NCBI RefSeq assembly: GCF_000786105.1
Contig: NZ_JTEV01000010.1
Location: 155,234 to 219,233, forward strand
Direction of reading: 5' to 3'
Source of the DNA: Bdellovibrio sp. ArHS
GTDB taxonomy: Bacteria > Bdellovibrionota > Bdellovibrionia > Bdellovibrionales > Bdellovibrionaceae
DNA length: 64,000 bases
The notes beneath the pieces are model-generated. The model was not told the origin of the DNA, did no database searches, and worked only from the letters and a program-made list of their open reading frames with translations. The translations under genes and the position numbers were made by a program. Every line of letters begins with the position of its first letter. The stretch's first letter is position 1. This document shows, in pieces, positions 44,263-52,826 of this stretch.

Positions 44263-46363
44263 TTTCGGTCGACCGCACTGGGATGCGGCCTATGAGTTTG
44301 AATTCAACGGCAGCCATTTTGAGGTGCAGCGTTTCAGCGTGAACTTTTCCGTGGATGGCGTGCGCCGTCTGATTGAAACGCTTCGCAATCAGGTGGATGC
44401 TTTTGCTTTGACCAGTTTACCTCCGGTCATCAAATTGGAGCAGAAAAGTTACGTTCACCGTCAGTACTTAGAGATCATGGGCATTCCGTCGCCGGTTCCC
44501 TTGTGTGACGGAACCGGTTTGCGGGAAATTGCCAATATCAATTCGCTGGTTAAGAATATTGAGACCGGAAAAATTCAGCCCGAGGGTGGGATCTTTTTCC
44601 CTTCGGCCGTGTTCTGTGCGGAATTGGAAGAGTATATTCGTCATCGTTACCGTAAATCGGTCTATATTGGCGATGCGTATTCTTTGTTGGGAGTGCCTCT
44701 TTTGATTCAGCCTTTCCGAGGCTTGATGACGCTGTCCAAACTTGTCTTGAATGTCGCCAACTTCAAAGATCTTCGTAACAACACTCCCTTGGCGGAAACA
44801 AAACTTCAAAAGATGAGCCGGTCTTCGTTAGCGGCGCAAGTCGAAAATGTTCAATATGTTTTCTGTGATCTGCCATTCCTGCTTCTTTTTGATTCGGCGG
44901 CGACCGAATTTGTACGGGGCAAAGATTTGGTGATCTGGTCCTCGCATCCGTTGATGGAGGCCGAAGTCAAAAAATACAATCCACGCAGTATCATTAATTT
45001 ATTTCCCGAAAACTATCGCGTGCATCCTTACATGAACTATTCTGTCTTGGATGCGACGTTAAGGCTCGTGCACAATCGTACGGCTCCTTTAAGTATTGAA
45101 GAGTGGGAACAGTTGATGACGGAAGATACGGAAATCCGTCAAGTCGCCCGTAAGTACGTCATGACTCGCAATTCATCCACGCAGGCGAAGATTTCCAAAG
45201 GAATTAATGCCGTTAAGAATAAAATCTTAAGCGAAAAGGAACCCGACTTTGCATTTGTCATTCATGCGCTGTCGCACAGTGATTTTATGCGTGTTCCCGG
45301 TTTGGGGGCTTTGAAGTACATGCCGAAAGAGTGGAATGACTCTTTCGATAAAATGGCGGCCAAAGTTCCGCCGTTTGTACACGGTCATGTGAAGCACATC
45401 ATCAGTGAAGAAAGTGGCAAAGAAATCAACGGCCTTATTTACGCGCTTCCGGCTACGCCGAAGGTTCTTAAGAACACGGATCCAGAAGTAGTGTATCAGA
45501 AAATTGAGGGCATCTGTTATGATGCCGCCAATCGCGGTGCGAAGATGATTGGTCTAGGGGCCTACACGAAAATTGTCGGTGATCAGGGGATCACCATCAA
45601 TCAAAACAGTCCCATTCCTGTCACGACCGGAAACAGTCTGAGCGCCTCAGCCACACTCTGGGCCTTAAACGACGTCGTAAAGAAAATGCGCCTGCTGAAT
45701 CAGAATCCTCAGACGGGGATGGTCGATGGAATGGCGATGGTGATTGGGGCTACGGGCTCGATTGGTCAAGTTTCCGCGAAACTTCTGTCATTGGTATTTA
45801 GTAAATTGTGTCTGGTGGCTCCTCGCCTGAATCGTTTGCAAGAGCTGAAAGAAACCATTCAGAAGATGGCCCCGCATTGCGAAATCACAATCGCGACGGA
45901 TGCCAATGAGCTGGCGCCGCAGGCCGATGTCTTGGTGACAGCGACTTCGGCTTTCGATCATAAAATTGTGGATGTCATGCTATTAAAACCGGGAGCTGTG
46001 GTTTGTGATTGTTCACGCCCCTTGGATTTTGACATTGAAGACGCCAAGAAAAGACCGGATGTTTTAATTATTGAATCCGGCGAAGTAATTTTGCCAGGCC
46101 CGGTGGAAATCGATTTTGATATGGGCCTTCCAGGCAAAGCGGTCTATGCCTGCTTGGCAGAAACAGCACTTTTGACTTTGGAAGGGCAGTACGAGGCTTT
46201 CACGATGGGACGCGATATCGAGTGGAACAAGGTGAAACAGATTTACAGAATGGCCCGTCGTCATGGAGTTCAATTGGCGGCGATACAAGGTCACACCGGC
46301 ATCATCACGGATAAGGAAATTGAACTCACCCGACAACTGGCACTTTCAAAAAGAAATAAATAG
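44231..46363 (+). CDS. large fusion protein with C-terminal acyl-ACP reductase (AAR)-like domain
   Basis: A 710-residue cytoplasmic protein; ATG 44231 has GGAG upstream. The C-terminal 370 residues resemble cyanobacterial acyl-ACP reductase, which makes fatty aldehydes: FVIHALSHSDFMRVPG at its start, RGAKMIGLGAYTKIV, TTGNSLSASATLWAL, the NADPH loop GATGSIGQVSAKLL and YACLAETALLTLEG, where Cys641 aligns with the catalytic cysteine. The first 330 residues (with SVYIGDAYSLLGVPLLIQP and DLVIWSSHPLMEAEV) are unlike anything I can name; AAR itself is about 340 residues and lacks them. The domain match is my recollection of the family and not a search result. It is the third gene of the lipid operon. 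Confidence 0.7.
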   Translation: MKHSYRIAEISFGRPHWDAAYEFEFNGSHFEVQRFSVNFSVDGVRRLIETLRNQVDAFALTSLPPVIKLEQKSYVHRQYLEIMGIPSPVPLCDGTGLREIANINSLVKNIETGKIQPEGGIFFPSAVFCAELEEYIRHRYRKSVYIGDAYSLLGVPLLIQPFRGLMTLSKLVLNVANFKDLRNNTPLAETKLQKMSRSSLAAQVENVQYVFCDLPFLLLFDSAATEFVRGKDLVIWSSHPLMEAEVKKYNPRSIINLFPENYRVHPYMNYSVLDATLRLVHNRTAPLSIEEWEQLMTEDTEIRQVARKYVMTRNSSTQAKISKGINAVKNKILSEKEPDFAFVIHALSHSDFMRVPGLGALKYMPKEWNDSFDKMAAKVPPFVHGHVKHIISEESGKEINGLIYALPATPKVLKNTDPEVVYQKIEGICYDAANRGAKMIGLGAYTKIVGDQGITINQNSPIPVTTGNSLSASATLWALNDVVKKMRLLNQNPQTGMVDGMAMVIGATGSIGQVSAKLLSLVFSKLCLVAPRLNRLQELKETIQKMAPHCEITIATDANELAPQADVLVTATSAFDHKIVDVMLLKPGAVVCDCSRPLDFDIEDAKKRPDVLIIESGEVILPGPVEIDFDMGLPGKAVYACLAETALLTLEGQYEAFTMGRDIEWNKVKQIYRMARRHGVQLAAIQGHTGIITDKEIELTRQLALSKRNK

Positions 46364-46371
46364 GAGATGTC

Positions 46372-47070
46372 ATGAAGACACTTTTAGCCGTATGCACCTT
46401 TGTATTTGCAGTTCAGGCATCAGCTCAGGAAAATCCCGCAGAGTGGGTTAAAAAAGCCGACAACATTCGCAATCCCGCCGAATCCTACGAGATGAAGATC
46501 CGTGTTGAAACGCCGGAAAACAACTCTGTCTTCCAGGTCTTTCTTCAGGGACAGGACAAAACTTTGATTGTTACAAAAGAACCGGCTCGGGATAAGGGCC
46601 GTAACATGTTGATGCTGGATCGTGATTTTCACGCTTACGTTCCGAATTTGAAACGGTCCATGCGACTGTCTCTGGCTCAGAAACTTTCTGGGCAGGTTTC
46701 TAATGGAGACATTTCACGTACGCGTTGGTACGGCGATTATGACGTTACCAAGGAAGCGGACAACGGGAAAGAAGTGCAGCTTTTGCTCAAAGGAAACAAA
46801 GACAATTTAACTTATGCCTGGATTCGTCTGTGGTTAAAAAAAGGAAGCTTTGAGCCTTTGCGTGCTGAATATCTGGGTTTGAACGGAAAGACCGTTCTAA
46901 AGAAAGCCTTTTTTGAAGACTATAAAAATATGGCCGGAGCCGTTCGGCCGACAACCTTAAAAATTGAAGATACAAATAAACAAGTCAGTTACGTGCGAAT
47001 CCTGGATATGGGAAAAAAAACCTTCGGAGAATCCTTTTTCACAGTTCGTAATATGGAAAGCATGAAGTGA
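46372..47070 (+). CDS. LolA-like outer-membrane lipoprotein-sorting protein
   Basis: A 232-residue exported protein with signal cleavage after A-S-A. The mature chain has the half-barrel pattern of the LolA-like family PF17131: NMLMLDRDFHAYVPNLKRSM in the middle, followed by SNGDISRTRWYGDYDV, and a C-terminal region where residues change strand by strand (LRAEYLGLNGKTVLKKAFF). Proteins of this family carry lipid-like molecules through the periplasm. It lies 8 bases after the AAR-like gene and overlaps the barrel gene by 4 bases, so the product probably shuttles the lipid made by this cluster. Confidence 0.8.
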   Translation: MKTLLAVCTFVFAVQASAQENPAEWVKKADNIRNPAESYEMKIRVETPENNSVFQVFLQGQDKTLIVTKEPARDKGRNMLMLDRDFHAYVPNLKRSMRLSLAQKLSGQVSNGDISRTRWYGDYDVTKEADNGKEVQLLLKGNKDNLTYAWIRLWLKKGSFEPLRAEYLGLNGKTVLKKAFFEDYKNMAGAVRPTTLKIEDTNKQVSYVRILDMGKKTFGESFFTVRNMESMK

Positions 47071-48128
47071 GATTTGGCTTTCTTCTGATCCTTCTCTTGA
47101 ATTCTGCTGCGGCCATGGCGGACCTCACGGTTGCGCCTCGCTATGAATATATTCAAGGCAAGGACGAGGAGTTGGCCAATCGCCTGCTCGTCAAAGGAAA
47201 GCTGAATTCGACGTTAGGACCCTTTGGAGTTTTCGTCGAAGGTTTTGGCGAGCTGGAAGGAAACGAGGATCAGGCCTACGTGCGACGTTCTCCTTCTCAT
47301 GGATATCTTCAAGAAGCCTATTTTGAATTCAATTTAGATTCTTTTTACGTGCGCGTCGGAAGACAGGCATTGCGCTGGAGTGAAAGCTGGACCGTGCCTT
47401 CCTTGGATGTGTGGACGGGAAGACGCTGGAATCGTCTTTTTTTCGACCCGCTGGCGGACCAACTGACTCACTCCACGGGTGTGGTTTTCTCTTACGCTCG
47501 CGAATCTTATTCTTTTGAATTGGTGGGGGTGGGCGAACTCGCGAAATCCTCCTATCCTGTTCCCGTGGAAGGCCCGTCCGTCGAAGAAAATACAAGTTTT
47601 GGCGGAAGAGTGAAATGGAATTGGGGAAACTTCGCTTTTTCCGCTTTGTCGGCGCAGATTTCGAAAACAGATCATTATGGTCTGACCGGAAACTATGCTT
47701 TTGAAAATGCGGTTCCCAAATTCGAAGTGGGTCTGATTCATGACCGCGAAGCTTTGGCCAATCAGCAGGATCGGAAATTCGCGACGTTAGGATGTGATAT
47801 CTTTTGGGGAAACTGGATATTGCTGACGCAAGCCAGTCAATATGAGACCGTGCAGATTACGGGCATTGAAACAGAAACCTCATACTATTTGTCAGGACAG
47901 TGGAATCCCAACCGACACGATATTCAGTTTCAGGCCTTTTACATTCCCGCATCTGAAAGTCGGTTTGGCAGTTTTAGTTATGGCTATAATCTGACCGACT
48001 ATTTCACGGTCTCTGGTTTTGTGCAAAATTATGCTGGCGGCCGCGATTTGTATCAGATTTATGAAGAGATCACGGGTGGCACCGTGGTCGGTTTACGTTT
48101 AGAGTTAAGTGGTAATTTAGCGTTTTAA
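47067..48128 (+). CDS. outer-membrane beta-barrel protein of the lipid cluster
   Basis: A 353-residue exported protein; the GTG at 47067 overlaps the stop of the LolA-like gene (GTGA). The signal ends near A-M-A-D. The chain is made of aromatic-rich alternating strands such as YFEFNLDSFYVRVGRQALRW and DYFTVSGFVQNYAG, ending in LELSGNLAF with terminal Phe. The segment VRVGRQALRWSESW recalls porin-like DUF1302 proteins often encoded beside PF17131 proteins. It may be the outer-membrane exit or receptor for the lipid. No substrate is known. Confidence 0.7.
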   Translation: MRFGFLLILLLNSAAAMADLTVAPRYEYIQGKDEELANRLLVKGKLNSTLGPFGVFVEGFGELEGNEDQAYVRRSPSHGYLQEAYFEFNLDSFYVRVGRQALRWSESWTVPSLDVWTGRRWNRLFFDPLADQLTHSTGVVFSYARESYSFELVGVGELAKSSYPVPVEGPSVEENTSFGGRVKWNWGNFAFSALSAQISKTDHYGLTGNYAFENAVPKFEVGLIHDREALANQQDRKFATLGCDIFWGNWILLTQASQYETVQITGIETETSYYLSGQWNPNRHDIQFQAFYIPASESRFGSFSYGYNLTDYFTVSGFVQNYAGGRDLYQIYEEITGGTVVGLRLELSGNLAF

Positions 48129-48137
48129 GGAGCTTTC

Positions 48138-49235
48138 ATGGCAAAAGAATATTTTTCCGACTTGAACTACACCTTGTCCAATGAAGACACACGAATTGAA
48201 TTTGAACTGCTGCCCGCGAATGCGGAGCGTGTTTTCAGTATTGCTGGCTCTGGCGCGCGCTGTCTTCCCTTGATGGCGAAAAATCCCAAATACTTGGACG
48301 TCATTGATATGTCCGTCAGTCAGCTTTATCTTTGTGAGCTGCGCCTTCAGGCGATGAAGACGCTGACTTATGAAGAATATCTTTTTTTTATGGGATATCG
48401 TGGGGCCTTGCAGGGGGGGAGCGATAAAGGCGATGATCGCGAAGCACTTTATAAAAAGCTGACGTTGTCGGAAGAGGCGCGAAATTACTGGAACGAGCGC
48501 GTTTCGGGATGGAAACCCCATGGATTTATTCTTTTAGGACGCTGGGAATCTCACTTTCAGAAGCTGGGTTATCTTTTCCGCGAAGTTCTACAATGTGACT
48601 TCGGCAAAGTGTTCGCCGCGCAAAGCCTGGAAGAGCAGATTGAACTTTATGAAAAGCATTGGCCGAAACTTCGCTGGAACAGTTTTATTAAAGTGGCCGC
48701 CAGCGAATATGTCTTCAATAAGTTTTTATACAAAGGTCATTTTAGCGGCAAAGCGGAACATAAGACTGAACAGCGATCCCCATCGCAGTTCATCATGGAA
48801 GAGTTCGAACGCATTTTCCGCACGCAATTGGTTCGCAAAAACTATTTTATGCAGATTCTTTTTCTCGGGCGTATTGCTTATGAAGAAGGTCTTCCTTTAG
48901 AAGCTCACTTTGAGACCGTCGAGGCCGTCAAAAAGTCCAGAACGGAAGTTCGCTATCTGCATGGGAATCTTTTGGTAGAGCTTCCTAAACATGCGTATGA
49001 TTTCATCTCGTTATCAGACACCATTTCCTATTTGTCTGAATCCGATGCCAATCAGATCTTACAAAAGTTATCCCCCGAAACGCGCAGTCAAAGTCAAATG
49101 GTCATCAGGTCCTTTATGCGAGCTCCCACGGCCATTGATACGCGTGATTGGGAACCTTTGTCTGATCGTAATCAGTGGGCGCAATCCAAGGACGGCACGG
49201 GAGTTTACCAGTTCCACATCTTCCGCAAGAAGTAG
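48138..49235 (+). CDS. btaA-like: DUF3419/BtaA-like S-adenosylmethionine-dependent lipid transferase
   Basis: A 365-residue cytoplasmic protein of the DUF3419 family, to which BtaA belongs; BtaA moves the aminocarboxypropyl group of SAM onto diacylglycerol, the first step to betaine lipids. The N-terminal part has the SAM fold SIAGSGARCLPLMAKNPKYLDVIDMS followed by QLYLCELRLQAM. The middle contains a helix region and a second catalytic section with FISLSDTISYLSE. The BtaB methyltransferase usually found with BtaA is not seen in the window, so the product may be left unmethylated or be different. Last gene of the operon. Confidence 0.75.
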   Translation: MAKEYFSDLNYTLSNEDTRIEFELLPANAERVFSIAGSGARCLPLMAKNPKYLDVIDMSVSQLYLCELRLQAMKTLTYEEYLFFMGYRGALQGGSDKGDDREALYKKLTLSEEARNYWNERVSGWKPHGFILLGRWESHFQKLGYLFREVLQCDFGKVFAAQSLEEQIELYEKHWPKLRWNSFIKVAASEYVFNKFLYKGHFSGKAEHKTEQRSPSQFIMEEFERIFRTQLVRKNYFMQILFLGRIAYEEGLPLEAHFETVEAVKKSRTEVRYLHGNLLVELPKHAYDFISLSDTISYLSESDANQILQKLSPETRSQSQMVIRSFMRAPTAIDTRDWEPLSDRNQWAQSKDGTGVYQFHIFRKK

Positions 49236-49276
49236 TGTCTCATTCTAAGAATGTCGAAGACTGATACTTAAAGCTT

Positions 49277-49304
49277 CCCCTCATTTTTACCGATAAATGA
49301 GGGG
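49277..49304 (+). promoter_or_regulatory. hairpin enclosing the ribosome-binding site of the fibre operon
   Basis: CCCCTCATTT (49277-49286) and AAATGAGGGG (49295-49304) form a perfect 10-bp stem with an 8-base loop. The 3' arm contains GAGGGG, the ribosome-binding site for the ATG at 49308, so folding would hide it. There is no T-run after it, so it is not a normal terminator, although it also follows the lipid operon. Confidence 0.55.
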
Positions 49305-49307
49305 ATT

Positions 49308-49868
49308 ATGAAAGATAAGAACGTCAGCAAGATCAACATTTTGATTGTCTTTTTTCTTTTGGCGGGCTGTACAGACACAAGCCCGACGGTCTCTGTTTTG
49401 CGTTCTATCGACGGTTTCAATTTTTCGCCAAGTCATATTGTTACGGCAAGTCTCAATTCAGTCGCGGCTCGGGCCGAGTGTTCTTCTTTCGTCGGACAGG
49501 TGCAAATGAGTTTCGATGGAACGACGTGGTTGAATCCCTCTGACTATGACAGCACCGCCAAGAACACTTGCGAGAATGGCAAATTCGAAATCATTCTTTC
49601 AAATTCAAAAGCGCCCTGGAACTCGATGAGCATCGTCAACGGTGACACCGTTTCCGTGAAATTTCGGGCACAACCTCGCCTCGGTGACTATATCTATCGA
49701 ACGGTGAATGTTAAATTCGTTCCATCTTCGCCGATGTCGCAAGAAATACTGGCGGGCTCGCAGGTACAGACGGGTACGGGATTGCAGCTGCACGGACGAG
49801 TTCGCGCGCAAGACCAGCACGTTGCTGCAGGCGGTGGTTTTAAAGTTCGCGGAAGGATCGTGCAGTGA
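49308..49868 (+). CDS. lipoprotein encoded with an S74 fibre
   Basis: A 186-residue exported lipoprotein of unknown function with lipobox L-L-A-G-C (Cys21). The mature part is strand-rich and resembles a small Ig-like domain (FSPSHIVTASLNSVAARAEC to VSVKFRAQPRLGDYIYRTVNVKF) with three cysteines, ending in a Gly/Gln-rich tail. It overlaps the fibre gene by 4 bases (GTGA), so the two are translated together. It may anchor, chaperone or dock the fibre at the outer membrane. Confidence 0.7.
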   Translation: MKDKNVSKINILIVFFLLAGCTDTSPTVSVLRSIDGFNFSPSHIVTASLNSVAARAECSSFVGQVQMSFDGTTWLNPSDYDSTAKNTCENGKFEIILSNSKAPWNSMSIVNGDTVSVKFRAQPRLGDYIYRTVNVKFVPSSPMSQEILAGSQVQTGTGLQLHGRVRAQDQHVAAGGGFKVRGRIVQ

Positions 49869-52711
49869 ACATGATCGTCGCATTTATATTTTCATTCATG
49901 TTCTCAGCGATGGCCGCGACGGGGCCTGGGCCGATGTTGACTTATGAAGGTGTTTTGACGGACTCCTCAGACACTCCCATAACCACAGCTCAGAATGTGA
50001 CCTTTGAGATTCTTCAAAATGGCAGCTGTATTCTTTATCGCGAGACTCAAACAGTCAATCCTGGTTCGCTGGGGCAATTCAGCGTCGTTGTTGGGGTCGG
50101 AAATAGAACGGATGCAACGGGAAACACTCTTGAAAAAGTTTTTGCCGTCAGTGGCAACGTGAATTGTGACGGCTCTTCGGCCGTAACTGCGGCGGGGCCT
50201 TCATCTCGTTCTTTGCGCATTAGTGTTGGCGCGACGGTGTTGACGCCCGATGTGACGATCACGACGGTCCCCTACGCAATTCAGGCTCAGCGTTTAGGCG
50301 ACAAGCAGGTCTCTGATTTTATCCTGGCATCAGGAACTTCCACGCAGGCGAATGTCGATGCTTTGACGGCGCTTTATCCCAATATCAATGCGCTTCTGAA
50401 TATCTACCCCGCAACAGCGCCGGCGACGGGAAGCGTTCTTATTGGAAATGGCGCTACTTTTCAAACGGGCAGTATCGTTGCCGGTGCAGGTATCAATATT
50501 TCAAACAGTGCGAGTTCCATTGTGATCTCTGCCACAGGTGGCGGTGGCACTGGGACAGTCACAGAGGTGACGGCCGTGGCGCCATTGACGGTCACAAATG
50601 GAACGTCCACACCGGCGCTTTCGCTTCCTCAAGCCAGTGGTACCGCCAATGGTTACTTGAGTATGGCTGATTGGAACAGCTTCAATAGTAAGCTCAGTAA
50701 CGCCCTGTCTACGGGAAGTATCTTCGTCGGAAATGCCGCGAATCAGGCCGCGGCGGTCACAATGTCTGGCGATGCGACGTTATCTTCGGCGGGTGTATTG
50801 TCCCTTTCCGCAATTTCGACCCCGGGAACTTATTCAAAAGTTACCGTCGACGCCAAAGGACGCGTAACCAGCGGGGCCGCCCTGGCGCCAGCGGATATTC
50901 CGGGCTTGCCCTGGGCACAGATCACTAGTGGTCTGCCTTCAAACCTTGCAGGGTATGGAATCACGGATGCGATTAAGAATGCGGGAGGTACACCTAGCAT
51001 TCAATCCGGTTTGGATTTAGATAGACCCACCATAGGCACAGTGGGACGTCTTTACGTCGCCACGGACACGCAAAAAATTTATCGCGATAATGGATCTTCT
51101 TGGGATCTTTTAAGCTCGGGAATTTCGACAGGTGCAACGGGGATTGCGGGTGGAGACCTATCGGGAACTTATCCCAATCCAGCGGTTGCAAAAATTCAAG
51201 GGCGGGAAGTCGCCTCGACAACGCCAGCCGCAGGTAACGTCTTAAGGTATTCGGGTACGACATGGACCCCTTCGTCGCTAGCGATGGGGGATCTGACTGG
51301 AGTGCTGCCCGTCGCGCAAGGCGGAACCGGAGCCAATGCACTTTCTCCCAATCGACTTCTTATCTCTAACGGTGCCGGAACGGCGATCACCCACTTGACG
51401 TGTGCGGCAGGGCAGATGTTGGTCTTTGATGCGGCGGCTATCGCCAGTTGCTCTAGTTTTGCTGCTTCGACCGTGATTCTTAGGGATGGAAATTCATACG
51501 GGTCCGCGATGACGATTGGGACCAATGACAGCCAGGATCTGAACTTTGAAACTGTCGGGGCCGCACGCATGACGGTGACGAGTACTGGTCGCGTCGGTAT
51601 CGGCACGACCAATCCCTTGTCCAAATTGGATGTGACTAGTGATGGCAGCTCTTCGATCATTCGCGCTACGACGGTGTCAACCCAAGCCTCTGACTACTCT
51701 TCGTTCTATGGTTATGCCGCTCGCGGCACCCTTGGATCTCCGACGCATCCGTTGTCGGGGCAGGGAATTGCGGGGTTTTATGGGGCCAATGCGATCAACC
51801 CCTTGGGTTATGCGGGAATGACGATTTCTGCTTCTGAGGATCACACAGGCTCCGCACAGGGTATGGCACTTGATTTGGTGGTAACTAAAAATGCCACAAC
51901 CACGCCGGTCTCTGGATTGAGGATTGCGAATGACGGAAAAGTGGGCTTCGGAACTTTCAGCCCCTTTTTCAAAGTGCATGTTTCAGATGACTTGACCACA
52001 ACACCTCTGGGAATTACTTCTGCCAATAGCACAGCGACCGGTCTACGTCTGCAAAACACCAGTGGTAGTAATATGAGTGCCTGGAATATTGGTCAGGTCG
52101 GAAATGCCTCGTCATGGGGTAATTTAGGAACGCTGGCCTTTAAACATGATGCCGTTTCCACACCGATAATGACGCTGATACCTTATGGTGGAACGAATGG
52201 CGGCGTCGGCATCAACATGACGACTTTCACTGGATATGCTCTTTACGTGAACGGGGCTGCGACGGGCACCTCATGGACGAATCTTTCGGACCGCAGATAT
52301 AAAAAAGATATTGCCACTTTGCCCGAGGCTTTGAATAAAGTTTTGCAACTTCGTGGGGTGTCGTTTGTCTGGGATCAAGAAAACTTCCCTGATAAAAAAT
52401 TTCAAGAGGGGCAGGATATCGGGGTGATTGCTCAAGAAGTCGAGGCGGTTTATCCCGAGGCCGTTACGACCTCTGCGGATGGTTACAAATCCGTTGCGTA
52501 TTCAAAACTGGTCGCGCCGTTGATTGAAAGTACCCACGAACTATATGGAATGTGCAAAGCTCAGGCTTCACAAATCGCCAGTCTTGAACGAAAAATTGCA
52601 TCGTTGGAAGAAGCCAAAGCCTTGAATGAGGAACGGCTGCAAAATCTAGAAAAAGAAAATGCCGCTTTGAAAAAAGATCTCGAATTGATCAAACAGAAAT
52701 TAGGCCTCTAG
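49865..52711 (+). CDS. phage-tail-like fibre with S74 self-cleaving chaperone domain
   Basis: A 948-residue exported fibre; the GTG at 49865 overlaps the stop of the lipoprotein gene. A signal peptide leads to a beta domain (YEGVLTDSSDTPITTAQNV), then long Thr/Ser/Gly/Ala-rich fibre repeats with ASGTANGYLSMADWNSFNSKL. At the C-terminus is an intramolecular chaperone of peptidase family S74: S-D-R-R-Y-K-K-D-I with Ser808 and Lys813 as the cleavage dyad, DIGVIAQEVEAVYPEAV and SKLVAPLIE, then a coiled coil ending at the C-terminus. In Bdellovibrio, trimeric chimeric fibres of this design recognise prey. After cleavage about 140 residues would be shed. Confidence 0.88.
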   Translation: MNMIVAFIFSFMFSAMAATGPGPMLTYEGVLTDSSDTPITTAQNVTFEILQNGSCILYRETQTVNPGSLGQFSVVVGVGNRTDATGNTLEKVFAVSGNVNCDGSSAVTAAGPSSRSLRISVGATVLTPDVTITTVPYAIQAQRLGDKQVSDFILASGTSTQANVDALTALYPNINALLNIYPATAPATGSVLIGNGATFQTGSIVAGAGINISNSASSIVISATGGGGTGTVTEVTAVAPLTVTNGTSTPALSLPQASGTANGYLSMADWNSFNSKLSNALSTGSIFVGNAANQAAAVTMSGDATLSSAGVLSLSAISTPGTYSKVTVDAKGRVTSGAALAPADIPGLPWAQITSGLPSNLAGYGITDAIKNAGGTPSIQSGLDLDRPTIGTVGRLYVATDTQKIYRDNGSSWDLLSSGISTGATGIAGGDLSGTYPNPAVAKIQGREVASTTPAAGNVLRYSGTTWTPSSLAMGDLTGVLPVAQGGTGANALSPNRLLISNGAGTAITHLTCAAGQMLVFDAAAIASCSSFAASTVILRDGNSYGSAMTIGTNDSQDLNFETVGAARMTVTSTGRVGIGTTNPLSKLDVTSDGSSSIIRATTVSTQASDYSSFYGYAARGTLGSPTHPLSGQGIAGFYGANAINPLGYAGMTISASEDHTGSAQGMALDLVVTKNATTTPVSGLRIANDGKVGFGTFSPFFKVHVSDDLTTTPLGITSANSTATGLRLQNTSGSNMSAWNIGQVGNASSWGNLGTLAFKHDAVSTPIMTLIPYGGTNGGVGINMTTFTGYALYVNGAATGTSWTNLSDRRYKKDIATLPEALNKVLQLRGVSFVWDQENFPDKKFQEGQDIGVIAQEVEAVYPEAVTTSADGYKSVAYSKLVAPLIESTHELYGMCKAQASQIASLERKIASLEEAKALNEERLQNLEKENAALKKDLELIKQKLGL

Positions 52712-52826
52712 TTTCCGTCTCGGTCAGGGACGTTTTGATCTCATCTTCAAACACCGTGCACCTTTTATCTTCATGATCCTTCCATATTTGTTAAACTTAT
52801 AGCTATAGAAAATTGAGGTACGTGTA

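Noticed and set aside
49277..49304. hairpin considered as the terminator of the lipid operon
   Set aside because: There is no T-run after the stem and the start codon follows four bases later, so regulation of translation fits better; a minor terminator role is not excluded.
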